Origin: CAYQTE01 sp964420285
Lineage (GTDB): Bacteria; Planctomycetota; Phycisphaerae; Tepidisphaerales; Tepidisphaeraceae
Direction of reading: 5' to 3'
NCBI GenBank assembly: GCA_964420285.1
Contig: CAYQTE010000145.1
Coordinates: forward strand, 1-5,791
DNA: 5,791 nt
Position numbers and translations under genes: made by a program. Shown piece after piece: positions 1-5,656 of this stretch. The notes below the pieces were generated by a model. The model ran no database searches. It saw nothing but the letters and a program-made list of their open reading frames with translations, and had not been told where the DNA came from. Within the stretch, counting starts at the first letter, position 1. Each line of letters begins with the position of its first letter.

Positions 1-76
1 ACTGTCCGGAGATCGGGCTGGCAGGTAATTCTTGATGGATGAATTGATGTCCGTGACACCTGGGAAAAAGGAACGC

Positions 77-595
77 ATGACACCCCAGCCCCGCAAGATG
101 TCCGAGATTTTGAAGGAAATGACGGCGCTGCTGTATCGGAATCCCGCAGCCATTCCATCGTCGGAAGCCGCCCATGTCGCACTGATGTTCGCCAATATCG
201 CATGGAACGAAACGGTTGGCATGGTTCATGCCCGAGAGTCCTACCGCTCGGCCTGGGAGACAATCGAAGCGGACAACCCGGAAATCTGGAGCGAGCTCAA
301 ATCGAACGATGTGAACGCCATGATCGACGAACTCATTGAGTTCAAAAAGCATCGCTACGGCGACGACCAGCGACGGATACTTACCTGCGGCATACCTGAC
401 GGCAAGATCAGGGTGGAATGGCTGGATGCGGCCGCTCCAGGCGTCGATTCAAAATGGGAGATGCGGATGTATGGGCTGGTGCGATCCGGCCGACGCGAGA
501 ACGCCATCCAGTTCTTGCAGGAGACTCGTCGCATGTCCCGCGATGAGGCAGCAAGGAAGGTGGCGACTGTCGCTGCCGAGTTGGGAATGGGGTAG
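77..595 (+). CDS. Hypothetical protein with L7/L12-like C-terminal helical motif
   Basis: This encodes 172 residues of a soluble protein with no signal peptide or membrane segment. I do not recognise a named family. Residues about 25-100 are mostly helical (SEAAHVALMFANIAWNETVG, then a stretch rich in Trp and acidic residues). Residues about 104-122 (CGIPDGKIRVEWLD) look like a short beta segment. The last 45 residues (LVRSGRRENAIQFLQETRRM, then SRDEAARKVATVAAELG) follow the pattern of the ribosomal L7/L12 C-terminal domain and its look-alikes: a Gly-Arg/Lys turn, an AI helix, then an EA helix. That similarity is inference. The start at 77 is preceded by AAGGAA four bases upstream. An in-frame ATG at 35 is the alternative; it would overlap a TGA at 33-35 of a possible upstream gene and add 14 residues. 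It is the first of a co-directional series of small genes. The role is unknown. Confidence 0.72.
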   Translation: MTPQPRKMSEILKEMTALLYRNPAAIPSSEAAHVALMFANIAWNETVGMVHARESYRSAWETIEADNPEIWSELKSNDVNAMIDELIEFKKHRYGDDQRRILTCGIPDGKIRVEWLDAAAPGVDSKWEMRMYGLVRSGRRENAIQFLQETRRMSRDEAARKVATVAAELGMG

Positions 596-661
596 TGCCT
601 GAAAGTGCAGACACTGCGTGGACCTGAGCATCGTGATGTGCGGATTGGGCGAAAACAAGCC

Positions 662-1000
662 ATGTACGAAGGCGATTCGATCTGGTCAGCAAAGGGAGCC
701 ACGCTGAGCGACAAATCCGCTCGGCAGGAATTCGGACTGACTCAACAGGAAATCACTGCGGCGATCCGCGCAGGTAAGTTGCAGTTCCGTGAGAACAATA
801 TCTACGGCAACCCGTATCTTCGGCTCTTGCGGCACGAAGTCGAAGCACTGGTCGCCCAGAAGAGTGGACAGGACTGCCTTCACAAGAAGAAGCTCCAGAA
901 GGAACTAGCCGGCATCAACCGGGAGACCCGAAAGCTGAAAACTCGTTTGAACGCCCTCGAACGGCGGCGGGGTGAGTTGATAAAGGAACTCGGCGGATGA
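662..1000 (+). CDS. Small putative DNA-binding protein with coiled-coil tail
   Basis: This encodes 112 residues. The N-terminus (MYEGDSIWSAKGATLSDKSA) and the following segment (RQEFGLTQQEITAAIRAGKL) resemble a small hypothetical family I recall from several bacterial phyla. The segment at residues about 19-63 looks like an excisionase- or MerR-type winged helix: a helix, a turn, an AIRAGKL recognition-like helix, then YGNPYLRLLRHEVEALV, as in wing-plus-helix proteins. Residues about 72-110 are a highly charged Lys/Glu/Arg heptad region (KKKLQKELAGINRETRKLK onward) that should form a coiled coil and perhaps a dimer. DNA binding is inferred from the fold pattern only. The start at 662 is chosen because the protein similarity begins there. 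In-frame GTG codons at 605 and 638 could extend it, and none of the three has a strong ribosome-binding site. It follows the first gene by 66 bases and precedes the next by 28. Confidence 0.72.
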   Translation: MYEGDSIWSAKGATLSDKSARQEFGLTQQEITAAIRAGKLQFRENNIYGNPYLRLLRHEVEALVAQKSGQDCLHKKKLQKELAGINRETRKLKTRLNALERRRGELIKELGG

Positions 1001-1028
1001 TATTTGTCTTGCCAAACGGGAAAGGACC

Positions 1029-1331
1029 ATGAAGCCTAGACCTCAGGACCACCGACACAAGCTGCGAATTTCCGGCCAAGACCTGCGGGAATTGAAACGG
1101 CACGCCTGCATGATGGTGGAAGGGTTCGGGCTGGATCGGAAGATTGAGCGCTATGCCGGGATGCGCCCAATCACCTTCTACCGCTGGGATTTGGAGTGCC
1201 TGATCGACGTAATCGTGTGCGCCCTGCACGACAAGCGTGAATATCCCGACAAATCGTCGCCGGAATATCAAGTGCTGGCGAAGCTCGGCGAGCGTTTGCA
1301 ACGAGAATACAAGAGCGTATACGGGGAGTGA
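1029..1331 (+). CDS. Hypothetical protein, 100 residues
   Basis: I do not recognise this protein. It is short, basic at the N-terminus (MKPRPQDHRHKLRISGQDLR) and rich in Arg, Lys and Glu. A middle segment (residues about 30-65) contains Trp, Tyr and a hydrophobic run (LECLIDVIVCAL), which is probably a buried helix and not a membrane segment because it is short. The tail (residues about 80-100) is a charged helix. AAAGGA lies two bases before the ATG, a close but usable ribosome-binding site. The stop overlaps a possible GTG start of the next gene (GTGA at 1328-1331), so the two are probably translated together. Position and size suggest a partner of its neighbours. No catalytic motif is visible. 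Confidence 0.65.
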   Translation: MKPRPQDHRHKLRISGQDLRELKRHACMMVEGFGLDRKIERYAGMRPITFYRWDLECLIDVIVCALHDKREYPDKSSPEYQVLAKLGERLQREYKSVYGE

Positions 1332-1333
1332 CT

Positions 1334-1849
1334 GTGGCAAAGCAGAAGAAATCAGCGAGCACGTCAAATCAGTCTTCCGGGCAAGGCAAGCCCCAGCTCT
1401 ACACGCTGGCGGTCTTCCTGATCGGTGGCCCCATCACCGAGGAATTCGCCAAGGAGAATCCGGAGATATCCCGGACCATCCAGATTCGAGGCGACCAGAC
1501 TTTGGAAGACCTTCACTACGCCATCTTCGACGCCTACGACCGTTTTGACTCGCACATGTACGAGTTCCAACTCGGCAAACGTGCGATGGAGGGGCCGAGG
1601 TACGTCTTGCCCGAAGCCTTTGAAGATGCGGCTGACGGATCAGCAGCGGGCCGGGTGGACGAAACAGACATCGAATCGTTGGGTCTGAAGAAAGATCGGT
1701 GTTTCGGATACTGGTTCGACCCTGGCGACGATTGGTGGCACCAGATCGAGGTGGAGGCCGTTGAGCCAAACGTCCCGGCAGGCAAGTATCCGAAGATCAC
1801 CAAACGGGTAGGCAAAAGCCCGCCGCAGTATCTCGACACAGACGAGTAG
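1334..1849 (+). CDS. Plasmid pRiA4b ORF-3-like family protein
   Basis: This encodes 171 residues of the pRiA4b ORF-3 family, named after an ORF on an Agrobacterium Ri plasmid. The molecular function of that family is not established to my knowledge. Family signs are a beta strand near residues 21-31 (QLYTLAVFLIGG), TLEDLH at 56-61 followed by a helix, DSHMYEF at 72-78, the strand YWFDPGDDWWHQIEVE at about 126-141, and a final YP...GKSPPQ at 152-165. Typical members end in a YP-C-G-PPE-like motif; here the Cys is replaced (YPKITK), so it belongs to a divergent subgroup. GTG at 1334 is preferred because GGGGAG lies five bases upstream and it gives MAKQKK. GTG at 1328, overlapping the previous stop, adds two residues. 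The first 20 residues are Ser/Gln/Lys-rich and probably disordered. The family is common on plasmids and genomic islands, which fits the setting. Confidence 0.85.
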   Translation: MAKQKKSASTSNQSSGQGKPQLYTLAVFLIGGPITEEFAKENPEISRTIQIRGDQTLEDLHYAIFDAYDRFDSHMYEFQLGKRAMEGPRYVLPEAFEDAADGSAAGRVDETDIESLGLKKDRCFGYWFDPGDDWWHQIEVEAVEPNVPAGKYPKITKRVGKSPPQYLDTDE

Positions 1850-1918
1850 GAGGGGTGGAGACCACTCAAACAGTTCGCGTCATTTCAAACCGTGCAGGCG
1901 TCTTCCGCGCCCCCTCCT
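1848..1918. repeat. Inverted repeat in the gap before the 240-residue gene
   Basis: AGGAGGGG at 1848-1855, starting in the stop codon of the pRiA4b-like gene, is an exact inverted match to CCCCTCCT at 1911-1918, with 55 bases between. It could form a stem in the messenger RNA that masks a strong ribosome-binding-like sequence which has no correctly spaced start codon. No T-run follows, so it is not a typical terminator. It may be chance in G-rich sequence. Confidence 0.25.
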
Positions 1919-1957
1919 TTCCCACCCCGTCGCACAAATCGGCGGTAGCATTGGGGC

Positions 1958-2680
1958 ATGGCACAAAAAGGACGCCGATCCGCGCGGTTCAAATGGAAGC
2001 ACATGGGCTTCATTCCTCGGGGCTGGGACGATTCGCGGGCGATCAAATACGGAGATCCGGGCTTCCTTTACCTCTGCCGGCAACTGCGGGATGACTGGCG
2101 GCAGGTTCGAGACTATTGCGTTAGAGACCTGAAGTTTCGACCTGGACAGGGCGGTCGCAACGTGTCGTATGATTGGACTGGATTGGACGATGCGCTGGTC
2201 AACCCAGGCGCGAAGGTTGAGCCGCCCCGAACCACGGCACCCGTCCGCGTGCGCAAGCTCAATCCCGAAGAACGGGAATCATTTGGACAAGAAGCGCATA
2301 GGCACTGGGTTGCGGTTCGGACGCAGCAACTCGCCCTTGGCGAAGCGGTTTCTGAGGAAGAACTGATCGCCTGGGACAATCTTCCCAAGGACAAGAAACA
2401 GCTGTTCAGTCGTAGCGGTGAGTCGCTCGCGATGCCCGATTATGTGATGTTGGAGACCGCCGCTGCCTTGCGAAAGAACATGGGGGAGAAGGCGTTTCGC
2501 AGGAAGATGTTCGAGATTTGCGTTTCCGTCGCATTCGAGAGGATGTTACCGGAGTGGACTGAAGCGCAGCGATACCACGCTCACGACATGATCGTGAAGC
2601 TGTCGGAGATGTTGGACGTGCCGACGGCCGCCGAGGCGAATACTGGGCAGCGGACGCCGGAATCCGGTGGAGACAGATAG
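1958..2680 (+). CDS. Hypothetical protein, 240 residues
   Basis: I do not recognise this protein. It is soluble, without signal peptide or transmembrane segment, and has a basic N-terminus (MAQKGRRSARFKWKHMGFIP). Residues 20-60 hold several aromatic and Arg residues (YLCRQLRDDWRQVRDYC). Residues about 84-97 are a Pro-rich linker. Residues about 102-225 are predominantly helical with charged heptads, including AALRKNMGEKAFRRKMFEIC and ERMLPEWTEAQRYHAHDMIV. The last 15 residues are Gly/Ser/Thr-rich and likely disordered. No nucleotide-binding or metal-binding motif is evident. The ATG has only a weak upstream TTGGGG. It sits 108 bases after the pRiA4b-like gene on the same strand, so it is either the last gene of the run or has its own promoter. 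It ends three bases before a strong stem-loop. Confidence 0.72.
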   Translation: MAQKGRRSARFKWKHMGFIPRGWDDSRAIKYGDPGFLYLCRQLRDDWRQVRDYCVRDLKFRPGQGGRNVSYDWTGLDDALVNPGAKVEPPRTTAPVRVRKLNPEERESFGQEAHRHWVAVRTQQLALGEAVSEEELIAWDNLPKDKKQLFSRSGESLAMPDYVMLETAAALRKNMGEKAFRRKMFEICVSVAFERMLPEWTEAQRYHAHDMIVKLSEMLDVPTAAEANTGQRTPESGGDR

Positions 2681-2894
2681 ATCGCCTTGGCCGAATGGCC
2701 GAGGCGCTACGTGTAATTCGGTTTTTTATATGACGGCCGGACCCAGCAAGACTCCGCTTTGTCTGCGGAACGTTGACATTGCCGCCGCGCCGGCAAGCGT
2801 TTTGGCTTCGCCCAAAACAACGTTGAGGCACGATTTGGGATCGCTGCGACGATGCCCTGAATCACGGGTCAAAGGCGAAGACGGTTGGAATTAT
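2681..2894. other. Intergenic stretch between last plus-strand gene and insertion sequence
   Basis: Apart from the stem-loop at its start I find no convincing gene. A second hairpin, GTTTTGG (2799-2805) and CCAAAAC (2812-2818) around CTTCGC, has no T-run on either strand. AACGTTGA occurs twice, near 2769 and 2819. On the minus strand a frame reading VIQGIVAAIPNRAS closes with TAG at 2707-2709, directly before the stem-loop. It could be the frameshifted tail of the minus-strand gene cut by the insertion, but this is weak. Confidence 0.4.
2683..2727 (+). terminator. Stem-loop with distal T-run, possible terminator
   Basis: CGCCTTGGCC (2683-2692) pairs with GGCCGAGGCG (2697-2706) over ten positions, one of them G-U, around the four-base loop GAAT. 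It begins three bases after the stop of the 240-residue gene. Six T residues follow at 2722-2727, but 15 bases past the stem, farther than in a classical intrinsic terminator. Either termination is imperfect or the structure protects the messenger 3' end. Confidence 0.5.
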
Positions 2895-2921
2895 TGTCGC
2901 GGGGCGCGCCAAAACCGGCCA
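2895..2921 (+). repeat. IS21 terminal inverted repeat, istB side
   Basis: TGTCGCGGGGCGCGCC followed by AAAACCGGCCA matches the reverse complement of the other end, except for two substituted bases (GC for AT after TGTC) and one extra C. IS21-family transposases recognise such ends. A CTGTTG motif a further 46 bases in (2970-2975) also occurs, inverted, near the other end, as expected if there are inner binding repeats, though this is weak. Confidence 0.82.
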
Positions 2922-2991
2922 GTGCTCTCGTGACGCCTATACCTCATCGGTTCGATCCCATGCAACTTTCTGTTGAGTTATCGGCCGTGCA

Positions 2992-3873
2992 TCAGGGCGC
3001 CTGATTCGCCGCCGGGGACTTCTCCTGTGCCGAAGGCCCGGCACAAGAAGACGATGTCATGGCTGTGACAGCGTCTTCCGGAGGGGAGACCCCATCATCG
3101 CCGCCGGTACTCCGGCGTCCTCGGGTTGAATTGGTCTTCGCCTCGTTTCCGCCGTTGCGCAGACGGTAGCTCTTGCCGGTGATGTTGATGATGGTGGCGT
3201 GTTGGAGGAACCGGTCCAGGATCGCGGTGGCGGCCGGCACGTCGCCGATGAGTTTGGCCCAGTCCTCCAGCGGCCGGTTGCTGGTCATCATGGTCGAGCG
3301 GTTCTCGTGGCGACGCATGATGATCTCCAGCAGGCATTCGCCCGAGCGGCGCGGCAATTGCCTCATGCCCATGTCGTCGATGATGAGCAGGTCGGGCTTG
3401 AGATACCGGTTCAATGTCTTGTCCTGCTGAGCCGGCGATTCCTCGTTGAGGAAGTCGCGGGCCAGATCAAAGATCGAGCGATAGAGAACCAGGAACCCCG
3501 CCTTGATGGCCTGATGTCCGACGGCCTGGGCGAGGAAGGTCTTGCCCACGCCCGGCGGACCCAGCAGCAGCACATCGGCTTTCTCGCGGACGAACTGGCA
3601 GCCGGCCAGGTCGTGGATCTGCCTGCGCTTGATCGACGGGTTGAAGGAGAAGTCGAACTCATCCAGGTTCTTGACCTCGCGGAACATGGCGGACTTGACG
3701 CGGCGGTCAACCCGCCGGCTCCCGCGCACGTTCAGTTCATCCTGGAGAATCAGTTCCAAAAACTCGGCGTGGTCCAGCCGGTTGCCCGCCGCTTCACTGA
3801 GTCGGACTTCAAGGCTCTGGGCCAGGCCGGACAGGCGAAGCTGTCGGAGCGTCTGCAACAACGAAGGTCTCAT
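2992..3873 (-). CDS. istB: IS21-family helper ATPase IstB
   Basis: This encodes 293 residues of the AAA+ ATPase that assists IstA in transposition and target choice. It belongs to the DnaC/DnaA-like group of AAA+ proteins and acts as an oligomer on DNA. Seen here: a helical N-terminal domain (residues 1-90), Walker A GPPGVGKT at 105-112, Walker B DLLIIDDMG at 161-169, sensor-1-like TSNR at 197-200, and the family signature ILDRFLQHA with SYRLRN near 218-240. The last 50 residues are Ser/Gly/Ala/Pro-rich and look disordered, longer than the core IstB of about 240-250 residues. Its ATG overlaps the istA stop (ATGA), and AAGGGAG eight bases upstream is a good ribosome-binding site, so it is translationally coupled to istA. 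All key motifs are intact. Confidence 0.95.
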   Translation of the reverse strand: MRPSLLQTLRQLRLSGLAQSLEVRLSEAAGNRLDHAEFLELILQDELNVRGSRRVDRRVKSAMFREVKNLDEFDFSFNPSIKRRQIHDLAGCQFVREKADVLLLGPPGVGKTFLAQAVGHQAIKAGFLVLYRSIFDLARDFLNEESPAQQDKTLNRYLKPDLLIIDDMGMRQLPRRSGECLLEIIMRRHENRSTMMTSNRPLEDWAKLIGDVPAATAILDRFLQHATIINITGKSYRLRNGGNEAKTNSTRGRRSTGGDDGVSPPEDAVTAMTSSSCAGPSAQEKSPAANQAP

Positions 3874-5564
3874 GGTGTGGACTCCCTTCGGCTCTGCTCA
3901 GAGCAGGCCGGTAAAGGTTGCTGTGAACTAATGGCCTGGCGCACGAACTGTTCGTAATCGTCCAGGCCGCGGATAATCGGATACTGCTCAATGAACTCGA
4001 AGCTCTGCTGAATCTCTGGTGGACGGTGTCGCTCGATGAGTTGCCGCAGGGAGCGCATGTGATACGCCCCGTGGCTCTGGGCGATCTGGCAGGCCTGCTC
4101 GATCTGGTCGCGGCGATGCTTGTTGGTCAGGGCCACCAGTCCCATCAGAACGCGGATACCCTCGATGCCGCGATTTTGGAGCATGGATTGCGCCCACTGC
4201 GTGGCGTGCGGGCCGATACATTCAACCCGGCGCAACAGCCAGGTGGTCCCGCGTTCGATGCCGCCGATCTTCTCGGGAACGATGTGGACGGCCTGCGTGG
4301 AGAAGGTTCCCGGCGGACGCTGCACGTGCATCGCAATCGGTCGCATCTTCTGATCCAGCAGCCGGACCGTGCGGCCGTCCCAGCGCGCCCAGACCCGCTG
4401 GCCCAGGAACTCCGGCGGGACCGAGTAGTAGGCGCCCTTGATCTCGACATGCCCGTCCCGATGCACGCTCCGCATCGCTTCCTGGAACAGATCGAACCGG
4501 GAGGCGGGCATCGGCAGGAGCGCCGGCTTCTCCGCCTGCTCGAAGACCTCCTTCACCTGCCGCCGCGTCGTGCCGTGAATGCGCGTGTCGGCGACGGAAG
4601 CCTCCCAGGTTTGCAGATGCCGGTTCTGTTCCGCCAGCGAGGTGAACGTCCGCCCCTTGAGCGCGTTGCTCTTCACGTATCCGATGCCACGCTCGATCTT
4701 TCCCTTGTGCCGCGGCGTGTACGGCCTGGTGGGCAGGATGGCGATGCCGTAGTGCCCGGCGAAGGAGCGCGTCTTGGGACACAAGTCCGGATCGAACCAG
4801 TCGGCACGAATCACCGCGGCGCGGAGATTGTCGATCACCAGCGTCCGTGGCACGCCACCAAAGTGGGCAAAGGCGTTTTCCAGGCAGCGCAGAAAGTCAT
4901 CGGTGGTCTGCCGATGCACCGCCTCGGCGTATCCCTTGCGGCTGTGGCTCAGCACGATGCGGAAGACCCATGTGCTCTTGCGCCGGCCGTCCGGCATGAC
5001 GATGGGCACGCCCCGGCCAAAGTCCACCTGCGCCTCGGCGCCCGGCTCGCACTCCATCCGCCGGAACGGCGCTGGCGCACTCGCGGCCAGTTTCTTGATG
5101 AGCCGGCGCACGCTGTAGTAGCTGCCGGTGTAACCGTGGTCGCAGCACAGATCCTGATAGATCCGCTGGGCGGTCAGACCCGCCTCCAGCTTCTGGAGAA
5201 TCACCTCACGCCAGGGACCGGCGGCGGAGACCAGTCCTGCGGTCGCAACCGACTCCCGGCTTGTCGGGACGACTGTCGCTGAGCCGATGGGCGCGCTCTC
5301 CGATCCGGCCGCCGCCAGCATCGTCGAGCCGCCTGTGGCGAGCATCGCCGAGCCGATGGGCGCGCCCACCGACCCGTCTGAAGTGAGCGCCGACCCGATG
5401 GGCGCGCTGCCCGGTTTTGATTCGCCAAGGCCGGCCAGCCGGATATGGCGCCCAACGGTCTCGCGGTGCAGCCCGAGTTGCCGGGCGATATGCCGGCAGG
5501 ACCAGCCGCGCTGCGCAAGTACCAGTATTGCTTGAACTTCCGCCATCTTGAGTTGATTCGCCAT
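3870..5564 (-). CDS. istA: IS21-family transposase IstA
   Basis: This encodes 564 residues of the DDE transposase that binds the element ends and carries out strand transfer. In order: a helix-turn-helix at residues about 21-45 (WSCRHIARQLGLHRETVGRH); an unusual Gly/Ala/Ser/Pro linker at about 49-109 with three APIGSA copies; a second helical DNA-binding part (TAQRIYQDL, YTGSYYSVRRLIKKL) at about 131-158; and the retroviral-integrase-like core with Asp181 (QVDFGRG), Asp245 (VIDNLRA) and Glu291 (HKGKIERGIGY). A Mu-transposase-like beta domain follows at about 370-404 (VEIKGAYYSVPPEFLGQRVW) and a helical C-terminus. ATG at 5564 (MANQLKMAEV) is preferred. GGAGG lies 11 bases upstream, a rather long spacing. 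A TTG at 5612 would add 16 unrelated residues. The last residues, ACSEQSRRESTP, come from an inserted palindromic repeat. The catalytic triad is intact. Confidence 0.95.
   Translation of the reverse strand: MANQLKMAEVQAILVLAQRGWSCRHIARQLGLHRETVGRHIRLAGLGESKPGSAPIGSALTSDGSVGAPIGSAMLATGGSTMLAAAGSESAPIGSATVVPTSRESVATAGLVSAAGPWREVILQKLEAGLTAQRIYQDLCCDHGYTGSYYSVRRLIKKLAASAPAPFRRMECEPGAEAQVDFGRGVPIVMPDGRRKSTWVFRIVLSHSRKGYAEAVHRQTTDDFLRCLENAFAHFGGVPRTLVIDNLRAAVIRADWFDPDLCPKTRSFAGHYGIAILPTRPYTPRHKGKIERGIGYVKSNALKGRTFTSLAEQNRHLQTWEASVADTRIHGTTRRQVKEVFEQAEKPALLPMPASRFDLFQEAMRSVHRDGHVEIKGAYYSVPPEFLGQRVWARWDGRTVRLLDQKMRPIAMHVQRPPGTFSTQAVHIVPEKIGGIERGTTWLLRRVECIGPHATQWAQSMLQNRGIEGIRVLMGLVALTNKHRRDQIEQACQIAQSHGAYHMRSLRQLIERHRPPEIQQSFEFIEQYPIIRGLDDYEQFVRQAISSQQPLPACSEQSRRESTP
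3882..3909. repeat. Short palindromic interspersed repeat at the istA-istB junction
   Basis: The plus strand reads CTCCCTTCGG, CTCTGCTC, then AGAGCAGGCC. Its core CTGCTC-A-GAGCAG is a perfect palindrome. From memory, this matches short repeats of the CCTTCGGCT-CGCTCAGGGCA type that are scattered through some environmental bacterial genomes and are translated as SEQSRR or LSRAEG. It encodes the end of IstA and, on the minus strand, AAGGGAG, the istB ribosome-binding site. Confidence 0.5.
5266..5410 (-). repeat. In-frame degenerate repeats encoding the IstA linker
   Basis: CCGATGGGCGCGC occurs three times, starting at 5284, 5353 and 5395, giving APIGSA in IstA. Spacings are 69 and 42 bases, both multiples of three. 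AGCATCG-CGAGCCG also occurs twice (5317 and 5341). The repeats keep the reading frame, so they look like slippage or duplication expansion tolerated in a flexible linker between the helix-turn-helix and the rest of the protein. Confidence 0.75.
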
Positions 5565-5574
5565 CGCTCCGTTC

Positions 5575-5596
5575 GCCTCCGGCGACTGCCGAAGGC
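5575..5596. repeat. Hairpin in the istA leader
   Basis: GCCTCCGGC (5575-5583) and GCCGAAGGC (5588-5596) form an inverted repeat with one mismatch around GACT. On the minus strand it contains the GGAGG (5576-5580) that may serve the istA start at 5564, so the stem could hide the ribosome-binding site and limit transposase production. Regulation is inferred. Confidence 0.4.
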
Positions 5597-5629
5597 CAAC
5601 AGTAATGGACAAATCTCCAGTTCCTCAAA

Positions 5630-5656
5630 ATGGCCGGTTTTGCGCGCCCCATGACA
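5630..5656 (-). repeat. IS21 terminal inverted repeat, istA side
   Basis: The plus strand reads TGGCCGGTTTTG, CGCGCCCC, ATGACA at 5631-5656. Read on the minus strand, this matches the opposite end apart from two substitutions and one missing base. It lies 67 bases upstream of the istA start codon and directly adjoins the broken helicase-like frame. Confidence 0.82.

Larger units (their letters stand above)
2895..5656 (-). mobile_element. IS21-family insertion sequence, complete
   Basis: The element of about 2.76 kb carries istA and istB in the order and overlap typical of IS21, bounded by imperfect terminal inverted repeats that begin TGTC and end GACA. Both genes are intact, so it may still be active. 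About 97 bases lie between the istB stop and one end, and about 92 between the istA start and the other. Flanks read GAATTAT before 2895 and GCATCCA after 5656, so no target duplication of 4 to 8 bases is visible. Either the flanks were rearranged after insertion or the outermost bases are misplaced by a few positions. On one side it abuts a broken SNF2-like gene. Confidence 0.88.

Noticed and set aside
1..76. Possible 3' end of an upstream plus-strand gene
   Set aside because: All three plus-strand frames close between 26 and 42, and fewer than 15 codons are visible in any of them, so neither the frame nor the product can be judged. A TGATG overlap at 33-37 is suggestive only.
915..1367. Minus-strand 150-codon frame
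   Set aside because: It is antisense to three consecutive plus-strand genes and has no domain signs.
1855..2094. 79-codon GTG-started frame after AGGAGG
   Set aside because: The spacing of the ribosome-binding-like site to the GTG is only one base, and the frame overlaps the better-supported 240-residue gene by 137 bases. The composition is not protein-like.
2683..2780. tRNA-like start (GGCCGAATGGCCGAGGCGC followed by TGTAA)
   Set aside because: The first part imitates the D arm of Tyr/Leu/Ser tRNAs, but the would-be anticodon stem does not pair and no T arm or acceptor partner follows. The stem-loop explains it better.
2406..2831. Minus-strand 141-codon frame
   Set aside because: Half of it is antisense to the 240-residue gene, and the translation is Arg/Ser/Pro-rich without a pattern.
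2667..2933. 88-codon plus-strand frame running into the IS end
   Set aside because: It starts inside the preceding gene, crosses the stem-loop and the IS terminal repeat, and has no recognisable content.
2948..2959. GGTTCGATCCC, resembling a tRNA T-loop
   Set aside because: Only two stem pairs form around it, and it lies inside the IS end with no acceptor or anticodon arms nearby.
3199..3957. Plus-strand open frame of 252 codons opposite istB
   Set aside because: It is antisense to istB, which has intact Walker motifs, and the frame shows no family pattern and no suitable ribosome-binding site.
4026..5282. Plus-strand open frame of 418 codons opposite istA
   Set aside because: It is wholly antisense to an unmistakable transposase with all catalytic residues. 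The translation is rich in Arg, Gly, His and Leu with no domain, as expected from the complement of GC-rich coding sequence.
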